64,000 bases of DNA from Desmodesmus armatus (Eukaryota; Chlorophyta; Chlorophyceae; Sphaeropleales; Scenedesmaceae), in the NCBI GenBank assembly GCA_007449985.2, contig VIIQ02000029.1, forward strand, positions 646,001 through 710,000, in the 5' to 3' direction. The position numbers were made by a program, and so were the translations under genes. This document shows, in pieces, positions 1-12,000 of the stretch. The first letter of the stretch is position 1. Every line of letters begins with the position of its first letter. The notes under the pieces are model-generated. The model was not told the origin of the DNA, made no database searches, and worked only from the letters and a program-made list of their open reading frames with translations.

Positions 1-3000
1 TCGGCCCTCCAACCCCACCAGTGAAGGAGCTCGGACGTGGGGCGTCAAAGTCAGCACTCAGGCCACCAGATGATCTCCGGCCACCCCTGCTGACAGCCTG
101 CCCGGCTGCCCAGCCTCCAGGAGGCTGCTGGAAAGGTGAGCCAGCGCTGTGTGCTGGAGCAAGTATACTTGCAGCACCTGCTGCTGTGCTGACGCCGTCC
201 TGCAGGACAGCAGGGCTCATGGTGCCGTCGCTAGGCCCGCCCTCCGGCACTGCGGCCATAGGCGTCCCTACCATGCTGTCCTGACCCTGACCCCCGCTGC
301 TCTGATGGCATTCATTCAAGCTCCCTCCTAAGAGCTGCTGTGCCTCGAAAGCAGCTTCGTTCAGCTGTGCCAGCGCTGCCATGGCTGCGCGAATCTGCAG
401 CACCGCGTTCTGCATGCAAGGGTCCCCGCTGCCGGTGCCGTCGCTGCTGACGGCAGGGTTGCCGGTCGTGCTGGTACCCCTGCTGACAAAGCTGTCGGAG
501 GAGCCGGCTAGGGAGTTAGCTGCTGCGAGGCTCATGAGGCGGCTCATGGAGGGGCCGGAGCTGAGTGAGGCGGCTGCTGCTGCGACGGCTGCCACGTTGG
601 AGGCTGCTGCTGCTGCAAGCTCGGCACCTGCAGTGCAGTAGCGGTGAAGCATCCAAAGACCACAGTGACAGTCAGTCAGAAAGCTAAGGCTTAATCCCAC
701 GATGCAGCATGCTGCCGCCCAAATATGTGAAAGCACATCAGAAGGATGCGCCAGCACAACCAGCAAGTCTGCGGAGATATGGTGCAGTCATGAGCACCAG
801 CCCCCTTCCACACCCAACCTTCAACCCACCTGCAGCCGAGCGCAGAGCTGCCAGCAGCCCCTGCAGCTGCCTGTTGAGGCTGTTGGCCCCCTGCACCAGG
901 TTCCCTGCCAGTGCCGCCATGCTGCTGGGGTCTGATGCATTGCAGGGCGAGGTGACATTGGCCAGGGCTGCTGCTGCAGCTTCTTCAAGCTCCCGTTTGG
1001 CTGAGGCATCTCCTGCTGCTACGCTGCGCAGGAAGCGCTCGGTGGCTTCACCTGTCTCACGTACCATGCCTGCAGGTAGGGATGGAAGTGATGGCGGTGC
1101 ATAAGAGATCACTTGGTGACAGGGCATAAGAAAAGCCTGGCAAGCAGGTGGCAGATGCAAGACAAGATAGGACAAAGAAGCTCGGTGGCTTCACCTGTCT
1201 CACGTACCATGCTTGCGATGTAAGGGTTGCGGGATTGTAGGGATATAGAGGTGATGGTGGGGCATAAGAGATAAGTGAGTGACAGGGCATAAGAGAAGCT
1301 TGCGGTAAGCCTGGTATGCAACTGCAAGACAAGACAGGACGAATAGGGACAACATGCTGGACAGTTCATGACCGCATGCAGTGCGGAACCGCAGCTGTCG
1401 AACGGCAACCACGGCCCCATAGCTGCATTGTTTGAGACGCTACATCCATTCGTATGGTAGCTGTCTATGCTGCACCTGTGAATGCGCCTGCATCATTCTC
1501 CAGCAGCTCTGCAGGCCTGCCATACTCCAAAGCCCTCCCCTTGTCCATCACCAACACCCTGCAGCACAGCACATCCACACACTTTGACCACTATCACCTG
1601 CATCACTGCGGTGACCACAGCCAAGCATGAAGGAATCCGCAGCCTGCCTGATCGGGTAATCATGATTACTAGCACAGGACTTGGCATATGTGCAGGTTGT
1701 GTCACAGGAGCGCGGCGGGGGACGGCAAGATGACCTGTAGACATGTATGGACTAGGAGCTGCAGCATCCGCCCCACCTGTCTGCCTCGATGATTGTGTGC
1801 AGCCTGTGTGCCACTGCCAGCAGGGTGCGGTCACTGAACTCAGTCCTCAGCGTCTCCTGCAAACACACAGAAACACACGGCCTACTTACTCTTTGTTCGT
1901 CACAATTTCCTGCGTGGTTTTGTGCTGGCAGGGTTTCTCTTGGCTACCTTAAACCCCATTTACATGACTTGTCCCTGTTTTATTAGCTGGCAGTTGGCAT
2001 AAGGTGCTACGTCGCTGGCTGCACTGCTTAATGAAAAATAATAATTATTATAATAATTATTATTTTTATTTTATATCATATCGAATATTTTCAGCTGGTT
2101 GTCACAGGCACTGACCTGGATGAGTGCGTCTGTCTCCACATCCACGTTGGCAGTGGCCTCGTCCAATACCAGAATCTGCAGCAGGACACAGCAAAGAAGT
2201 CTCAACCCGCATGCCTGCGACCATGTCACGCTGACAAGCCTACTATCCAGCCGCCGCAGGCTTCAATGCACAAGTCTGTAGATGCCATCTGGGCCAGGCT
2301 GGGCCAGTTTTGACTGCACCTTTGCTGGGTTGAGCAGCGCCCGGGCCAGCGCCAGCAGCTGCTTCTGCCCGGCAGACAATGGCGAGCCTCCTTCTCCCAG
2401 GACAAAGTCCAGTCCCCCCAGCCCCTCCTCCTCCCAATCTTCCACTACAGGGGCCAGGTGGGCTCGGCGCAGTGCTGACCAGAGGGCGGAGTCTGAGTGG
2501 CCGCCAAAGGGTGCCAGGTTCTCCCTGATGCTGCCGGTGAACAGGACAGGCACCTGTTGAGGCGGGAAAGGAGACACAAGCGCAGGCGCACAACAGCAAT
2601 GTGACAATGTACAGCGGTGCGAACATTGCAGCATCACGGCGTCACGCAACCATAAATCAGGCACTGCACTGCAGGGTGTTGCAGGACGACACATGCAAAT
2701 GCACTGGTAAAGCCGTACATACATATGCAATGCTGTGCCAGCAGCAGCACACCCACACACTCGCACACCACGTCCTGCGGCCTTCCCTTTGCAGCACCAC
2801 ACCCACGCCTTCTCGCAGCCAGCTGCCCACACGTACCTGTGGGATGAGTGCCATCGCACTGCGCAACTGCTTGAGGCCCAGCGCCTTAGTGTTGACAAGG
2901 TCCACAAAGATGCAACCTGACTCGATCTCGGTCAGCCTGAACAGGGCCCCAATCAGGCTGCTCTTGCCGGCCCCGGTACGACCAACCACGCCAACCTTGA

Positions 3001-6000
3001 AGCCTGCAGTCACAGCAGCACAACACCTCAGAGGGATCACAGGAGGAGGGCCATCCCAAACACATTATTACAAGGGGTATGGGTTGCTTGCAAGAGACGT
3101 GCATGCCCCGCAGCAATACAGAAGCCCCCTTCCCATCATAGCACCAGCCGTCCATCCCTGATAACATCGTGCTGTACTGGCATCAATTGTGACGGGGTGT
3201 GCCTATTCAGCCAGCAGAAACAGTGACATGAAGCTGCAGGCCACCACAGCTGCCGTTCCCTTGTTCCCCTTGTTACCTGGCTCGACCTTGAAACTGAGGC
3301 CCATCAAGACAAGGGGGAGGCCAGGCCGGTACCTGCACACAGCAGCACACAGCACAACGCATCACATCACAGCACAGCATGGTGGCCTGCACATGGAGAA
3401 ACACACGCAAGCACCTGTTTGCGGATGCCAGTGCGCAGCGGTTCAACACAGTGCATTCAGTTCGATCACATTTCATCACCACATGACGTATCCTGCCAGA
3501 AGCAGATGCCACTTGCAGCCCAACACCCACCTCATCTTGACGTCTGTAAATTCTATGCTGCCCTCCCTCGGCCAGCCCTCAGGCACGCCCCCCTCCACCA
3601 CCACCACTGGCCCCGCAGCTTCAATCCTGCTGCTGCTGCCGTTGACACCACCAGCATGACTGACAGGCAGCAGCGGCTCTCTTAGGCCGTCAGCACCAGC
3701 CTTCCCGCGGGCACCAGCCTTGCGTGCTGATGAACCGCCTGCTGCTGCTGCTGCAGGACCACCACTGCCGCCGCCGCCGCTGCTATGGCTGCGTCCTGCT
3801 GTGCCAGAAGCGGGTTTCTTGGTTGAAGGGCTGAGCTCATATGCTGCTTCCTCCGGTAAATGGCAATATTCGTCCACACGCTCGACAGCGTTGAAGGTCT
3901 GTTCCGCCATGCTGCCGACACGCAGGGTCATGCTGGTCGCAATGGTGATCTGTTTTGGACAAAGTAAAGACAGCGTAACGCGATGGATGCATACACCGCA
4001 CTTGTCAACATACAACTGAGTGGCTATGCACACAGCAAGTGCACTAGTACCTGAACACCCTCAAGGCAACGAGGGTCCCCCCATTGTGCAAATGCGGGTG
4101 GTACTGCAGCTGTGGCAAAAACAACCCTGTCTGGGCAGCCGCGGTTTGACCCTGCACTTGCTCACTGGCCAAAGTGTCATTGCGCATAAGCATGCTGGTA
4201 GGCAGTGCATGCACGTGCTATTTATCACTACCTCAGTCAGCAGTGCATGTGCCTTGACATTCAAAATGATACACACAGTTGCTGTACAGATGTATGAGCC
4301 CGTAGTGCTTTACCTGGAGAGCATATGACAGCAGCAGACCCATGGTTGCGGCATTGCCTGTCTGCTGCTCGACAGTGACCAGGGCCGCCATCAGGGTACA
4401 GAGAGCACCTGCACAGACAGATCAAGGTCAGGCTGCATGCAGCTTTGAGGTACCCCTAGAAGACCCAGGCTGTTTGGTGGCCTTCGCCCCTTGAATACAA
4501 CCGCAGCAACTGCATGTGCTGAGCCAAGGGCCAGGTGTATGTGCAGCATCATGGAGATACGGCAGCTCTACTGCTGTTGTCTCGAGGAGCAAGCGGCACC
4601 ACAAAAGACACTTCCTCGCTGCCAATGTGCCGGCTTTGCAGCAACAATGAAGCGAATCGCAGCAGGATGACACAGTAGCACCGGATACCACATGCACAGC
4701 ATGAGTCACTTACCCAGGCCCTCAAGGCGCACGCTGAGCCACCTGTTGAGGCTCTGGTTCAGCAAGCTCGTGGCAGCGTTCCTATCGACAAGGTCACGGT
4801 TGCGTGCGATGAGCCAGGGCCCAATGCTGAAGGCACGGATGGTGGCTAGGCCGGCAATGGCCTCGTTGACGCTTGAAAGCACGGGAGACCTGCGTCAAGC
4901 GAGGATTGAGGTGTTGTGCAGACCAGCAATTTTGTTTAAGCGGTGCACGAGACCAGGTGCTTGACTACAAGTGTTACCAACAGCGTGTCCTGCAGCTGGG
5001 GTGCCCGACGACCAAGGAACAGCTGGCGTAGGGCTGACAGCTGCAGACTTCCACCAGCAAACTATCACAGGCTTTGAATGGTGCACTGCGCTTTTCACGA
5101 CAAATCAATGCTGGTGTCTCCTTGTACAACTTGACTTGGGTTCAACCTACCTAGACACGGCCTCCAGCCGCTTGGCCTGCCTCACACTTGCCATGAAGTA
5201 GCGGTACAGCGCGTAAAACACGCCCATCATCACCAACAACGCAGGCAGGGCAAATGGAGCGCCCACTGCAATCAGGACGATGGTGGACACCAGCTGCAGG
5301 AAGGCCCTGCACATGACAAGAAGCATTGAAATTTACACCCCTTAGGAACAAAACCAGGTGTCACCCGGTGGCTGGACCGGCTACCTCAGATAGCTACAGC
5401 GGCAGTGTTTCACCCTGCATGAGTAGAACCAAGGCTCACAACAGCACACTGGGACGAGCGCCGCGGATGTCCCTGTAGCGGCACACTGTGTCGTGGCACG
5501 GCAGGGTACCTGCCAGGTTACAGGCAATGTCGATCTCAAGCGGCCACAACATCTGCACAACATGGGGCCCAGGCCATGCTTACCTAAATGCAAACGACAG
5601 GTTGCCTGCCAAGTTCCTGTCAATGTCTGCAGTGTCCTTTGTGAGGCGGTTGATGATGCGGCCAGAGGGTGTGGTGTGGTAGAACGACATGGGCGCACGC
5701 AGCAGCGATGACAGGAAGGCCTCGTGCATTACCCTGCAAACACAGCAAAGCCGCACCCAGCATGCAGCGGAGTAAGATGCAGACACATTGAGACAGTTGC
5801 TGGCCGGCATGAATGTGTGACCAGTTGGGTGATGACCATTGAAAGCACAGCCACCAGCCTGCCTGTTAGCACACACATGTCCACAGGCAGTTGAGGCCCC
5901 TTGCACAACTTCCCCCTGGATTTGGACTGTTTGTATGCGGGTGTGCGAGCGTAACATGTTACATGAGTGATCCTGCATGCGCATGACTTTGATGGAGAGG

Positions 6001-9000
6001 AGCAGAACCAGCTTGCATGTGACTGCAACTAGCAATTGATTGCATTATATCCACCAACCCAGGGCGCCTGCAGTAATGGAGCTGTGCTGGGCAGTTCTGG
6101 CACCCAAATGCCAGCACGGAGGCAGAAAGAATGACCAGCCAGACGGCAAGCATGCTGGTACATCCATGCACAACATCTTTGGCCGTGCTGGCAGGTAGCT
6201 GCACTGCGCCTGCCTATCTAGCCACAAATGGGTGCAAATCAGCCCGCCCAAGAGCCTTCGTCAAACTAGCTCAAAGAGCAAGTGTTACCAGTGCGTGGCC
6301 CCAACAGCCTCTGTGCTATCGACCCTTTACGTCCAGGGTTGCCTGAACCCTCCGACAAAAGCCCTATAACTGCTGACCTCTCCACTCAAAGCCTAGTACT
6401 TGCCTGAACCCTCCCCTCAAAAACCCTAGCTAGCCCTCACCTGCCAGCACGGATGCCAAAGGTGACCACACACGTGAAGTTGATCTGCAGCATGACCAGC
6501 TGTGCGCCACTGATGGCTGCGTAGATGCCCATGTAGTACAAACTGCTATGCTGTTCAGGCTGACCCTCCTGAGGCTCCTGGCCTGCATGACAGCAGTAAC
6601 ACCAGGCGCACAACCGCCAATGTCACACTTGCCGTCTTGACAGCATGTGCTCACATGTACTGGCCTGAACAGCACTGCAGCGATGCAGGTTGCCCTCTGC
6701 GTCACTTATTGCACTTGGCCAGCCAAAGTCACATGCGCTGAACTAATGTGTGCACTGGATTGATGCTCGCCCCTGCAGGCACGATGCTTGAAAGTTATCC
6801 TGTGAATGCCCCAGTCACAAGGCGGTTGGATGTTGCACTCACAAGCAATGTTCATACATGATGGCCTCACTCACCAGTCCAGATCGAGAGCCACACTGTT
6901 GACCCAACCCTGCAGAGCTCCGCCAAAATGAAGCAAGAGAACAGCAAAATCACGACCGGCCATCCGCCCAGCGCCATGATGTAGGCCTTCACAACCGCCC
7001 ACGACACACCGCCAGTGGCGGAAGACTCCTCCTGCACAAGCCGGCCACCCTCTGTTGTGCCGCTTTTTGGGCCTGGGCCCTTCCCTGCTGGGGCTGCTGA
7101 GGGACCGCCTGCTGCTGCTGCAGCAGTGGCTGCGGGCGCTGCGGCGGCCTTTGGCGCGTAGGTCTCGTCTTCACTGCTGGCCGTGGTGGCCTCCGCGTCC
7201 TCAGCCTGAGAGGAGCATGGCAGAAGCACAGATGATTCTTGGGCTTCAGGATAGTAACACTTGATGCCGCACAGTGGTGAGTTTGGCACACCTGGAAGCC
7301 CTGCAGGGAATGCTTTCATAACTGCGCCAACTGAGCTACGCAGGCATCCACAAATCTTGCCTGACGATATGATGGTTTGGCACTGGATGAACCAGCCTTT
7401 GCTGTTGCAGGACGATGGGATGGTGCATCATTACAGATCATCTGCGTGCAGTGCACGCAATGACTGCTGCAACAGTGCCGATGGTGATGCTAGCTTGTGG
7501 TGCCGCAACCATGGCTGTGTTGTCGTGCACAGCACGAGTCAAAGTCATGACCTCAGCACGAGTCAAATTGACGCTAAACACGAGTCACATTGACGACCCA
7601 AATAAAAATTGACACCCTACCTGTGCCTCCTTCATGAGGGCGGCAAAGACACCTCCAGCACCCATCAGCTCTGTGTAGGTCCCCACCTCCACCGCAGCAC
7701 CGCTGCGCATCACCACCACCAGGTCAGCCATCGACACAAACTGCAGCTGGTTAGTGGCCAGCACCACAGTCTTGTCGGCCAGCACCTGTCACACAAACAG
7801 CAAAACAGCCACAGCTGCTGTTGAAGCAGCTTGAGTTGAGCAATGCAGAGTGGCTCAATGATGGCAAGACCCATCCAACTGTGGTGAAACTGTTGGAGAC
7901 TGGCTTCAGCTGTTGCTTTTGTTGCAAAGCATTGACTGTGTGTACTGCTCAGTTGACCACGCATCGGGTTCTCCCCACTCATGTTGAGAGCACCCAGAAC
8001 AAGTGCAGAGCAAAGCACCAACCTGTTTGATGGCCTGCTGTGCCACTGCCCTGCCCACCCTGGAGTCCAGGGCAGAGAGGGGGTCGTCCAACAGGACCAC
8101 GTCGGCCTCAGCATACAGTGCACGTGCAATTGCCACGCGCTGCTTCTGGCCACCAGAGATGTTGGTGCCGCGGTCTCCTGCAAGGCAGGACACAGAGAGG
8201 GTTGAGGGACTGCGGCTGCAGGATATCCTCATTCTGATGACACACTTTGACCAGCCTACTGGGGTTTACCATGTTGTGTTGGTTACATGCAGTGTCGACG
8301 TAGGGTTACATGTGTGCGTGCTGGCACAATGGTCAACGGACCGCGGTGCATGCATGTACACATACTGCCAGCATGAGTAATTGTAATTGTGCCTGAGGAT
8401 GACTGTTGTGCCCATCATTGTGACACTTGTGATGCCAAGCGCCACATGTCAAGAACATGATGTTTTGCACACTTCTTCGTCAGCCACTTGCCGGCGTAAA
8501 ATTCCACTCACCCAGTTCTGTCATGTCTCCTGCAGGCAGCTGTGCCAGGTCAGTCTCCAGCTGTGCCGCCTGTACTGCCATGCGGTACCTCCCCTCATCA
8601 TAAGGCCGCCCAAACAGGATGTTGTCCCTCACAGTACCACCCAAGATGAAGGGGGCCTGTGGCACATAGGCAGTGCTGCCGACCACAGCCACTTGCTGGC
8701 TGCCTTTGACTGTACACACGCACAGCAGGTAGACAGCAACAGCAGCGGAGCAGTGAGCGCCGTCAACTTTGGTAAGTGCAGCCAAACAAACAACCTACCC
8801 TAGCAATTGTCACGGTACATGCATGTTTGCAGCACCCTGTAGAACTGGCTAGCTGGCTGATACACATGGGCCTGATGAACAAGGATGGCAAGCACACACA
8901 GGGTGCGTGAGCTTTCACCCACAACCCTTCTGCTCCATCTTCACCACTCACAATCCTCGTCTTGTGTGACGCCTTGCAGCAGGCCTAGAATAGCAGACCT

Positions 9001-12000
9001 GCAGAACAAACAGCAATGCAGCAAGACGCACTGTTGTATGGCACACTCCCGATGACCACCGTCAGCGCAAAACTCCATCGCCAACTGCCACATACCCCTC
9101 CAGCACAGCAAGTCCTGCATGCATGTCCTGATCCCACACCTGATCCCACATCTGATCATGGTACCTCATGGTGCCAACATGAGCCTCTGCCACAGTGTCC
9201 TTGCAGGGTGCCCAGCCTCTGTCATTGGTGCGAACCTAAGGGTTGAGGCCTCAACCCTGAACCCTGAACCCTAAACCTAATAAGCCCTGGACCCTCCCAC
9301 TGTAACTCACATGAGTGAGGTCTTGCCTGACCCTGTTGGCCCCACCACCGCCACCAGCTGGCCCCTGGTGATGCGCAAGTTGAGGCCCGTCAGAGTGGGT
9401 GGCTTGTCAGGGTCCCAGGTGAAGTCACCAGTAACCTTGATGGACACATCACCTGCATGAAAAAAACACCCAGGTACCATCATCGAGTTACAAGGCGCTG
9501 CAAGCATAGTGTTGATATGCGCACAAGCATATGTAAAGTCAAAGTTATGTTTACTTATAGAGTTTGAAGTAAGTCTCGTGAGCCACCCAGCAATACACCC
9601 ACCCCGCCACCAATTTTGAATCTGAGAGTTGTACCCTAAACCCTAGGGTGTGCCCTTGCAGACCTGTAGGCCTCGCGAAAGCATTGGCGGTAACTTACCA
9701 TCTGCAAGCTCAGCAGCATCAGGTGGAGACTGTATTGGCGGCAGCTCCTTGGCGGTCAAGAGGTCCCGCAGGCGGCCCAGAGCCACACGTGCTTGGGTGG
9801 CCTGCACGCATTTGGACACGAACAAGCACACGCAGCCATCAACAACTCAACGTGGTTACCCCGCCGCGGGGTTCACTCGAGGTATGAACCAACCAGTGTA
9901 AGTAAAGTTGAAAAAACAGACATGTTTATGCAGGGTGCCGGTCCAATGATTGCATACAGACTGGTTGCATCAGGCACCTCACAGCTTGATGGCTGTGGAA
10001 GTTCTGTAAATCCCCGCCACAATCCCACCACCCAAACAGGCTTTGTGAAAGAAGAAGAACCACAGGCCGCACCTGTGTGACGATTTGAGGCAGCTGGAAG
10101 AGCGGGAAGCGCAGGATGTTGAACAGGCTCAGGGCTGTGAAGGCCTGTGCTGCGCTGAGGGGCTCCCTCTTCAGCAGCAGGTATGCCAGGAAGGACACCA
10201 CGGGGATAATGGTGGGAATGGTATTTACCAGGAGACCCATCAGGCTCTGCAATATAAGATTGATAAGCGAGACAGACAGAGCGGCGGCAGCAGCAGGGAC
10301 AGAGACAATGAGCAGGAGCGGCAGCAAGTCGCGTAAAATGAGCGGCGAGGGGAGGGTTGTTGCGGCATTCAAGCAGTGTTTAATTGGAGCGAGAGGCACG
10401 TGGCAGGGATGGCTTGCAACACAGGTGCAGGGCAACATGGCTGAAGTTGCGGTGCAACAACACAGCTGCAGAAGCCATGCATGTTCAGCTTGACTTCAGA
10501 ACCTCACAACAGGCTGTTATGCCCTTACCCAGCTGATCACTGGTGGCCCAAACCACAGGAGTCACTACATGAGCCCACCTGCAGCATCAGTGTTGCTTTC
10601 AGGACCGTCAGCTCCAGTGTGCGGGCTGCACTGATGCGCTTGTGGAAGGGCTGCTCCCAAGTGCTGGCCTTGACAACCTCAACACCTGTGCATACAAAAC
10701 AACACACATCCGGTGTGAAGGCATCGCAGTTTGGGCGTGGGTGACAGGGTCTGTGCCGTGAGGGAACCACAAGCGCGGCGGCTTGTCACAACCCCAACGA
10801 TACGTCACTTGCAGGTTAGTAGGTTGATGCCACAAGTCCTACAAATTTATGACACATCCGCCGGCAATGCTTGCGCACTTTCACATGTGACCTGCATTGA
10901 TGACCATACACACACAGCAGAAACCAGTCTTTGCCGCAATGGGATGGGATGGCTGGACTCACCTGACACCAGCTCTGATTCCAGCTTTGCGCGTGTGTCA
11001 CCGTGCTTCAGGGCCACACGCAGCTTGGCTGCAGACATCCCCACCAGGCGGCTGTTGATGGGCACTGCTGCTGCAATGCAGGTGATGGCAACCAGCGCGG
11101 AAGCACCAAGCTGCCTGCAGGACAGCAGGGGGGATTTGTGTTGTGATGTGTTGTGTGAGTGAAAAGCAGGCAGGAGGACAGTAGGCGAGACACAGTAGAG
11201 CCAGTGTTGACGTGCGCTGGTGGTTTTGTCTGTTCGTCTTTTTGTCCTTGTTTAAAAATGTGTGATTTCTTGTATGTTGAACCACATCACAGTTGAAAGT
11301 AACAGACAGCACGAGACAGCACTGTACCCTCCATCCCAGCCCCCTTGTAGAGTCGCAGACACCCCACAGACACTCCGCCCCCAAGAATTGTCCGCCACAC
11401 ACATACACACACCTACAACCCTAAACCCACACTCACCTCCACAGCATGACCATAGTGATGACAATACGCAGCGGGGCAGACACGAACCCAAACGCATTCG
11501 CGCAGAAGTCGTTGAGGGTGTTAGCGTCCGAGCTGACAAGGTTGAACAGCTTGCCCGCTGTCAAGTGCTGCCGTTCTGAAGGGGCCAGCACCAGCACCTG
11601 CAGGCAACATGTGAGGCGCATGGGGCAAGCAAGGAATTGTCAGGAATAGCTGCAACAGGATGTTTTGATATACCTTGCCAAGCTGTACCCTTCGTAGATC
11701 TGCACCTTCTCAGATAATGCACAACTCATAATGCAGTGATTGCCTGCCGCACAAAATGACCATGACATGACGGTCATGATGACACAAGCGAATACAACAA
11801 AGAAAGTAACAACAAAAGGCAGCTGGAAGACCCCGACCCTTGCTCACCTTCCTGTACACCTCAGCAGTCACAACAGCCTTCAGCCTAAACCCTGCCCGCA
11901 TAACCCTCTGGAAGTGCTGGTTGTCAGCCAGCACACCAAATGTGGTGCCAAAGAACAGCAGGAAAGCCAAGCAGTAGCCGTTACTGAAAGGCACCTCCAG

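Noticed and set aside
709..1104. Plus-strand ORF of 131 codons
   Set aside because: Antisense to the C-terminal ABCC exon, whose minus-strand reading matches the plant ABCC C-terminal extension.
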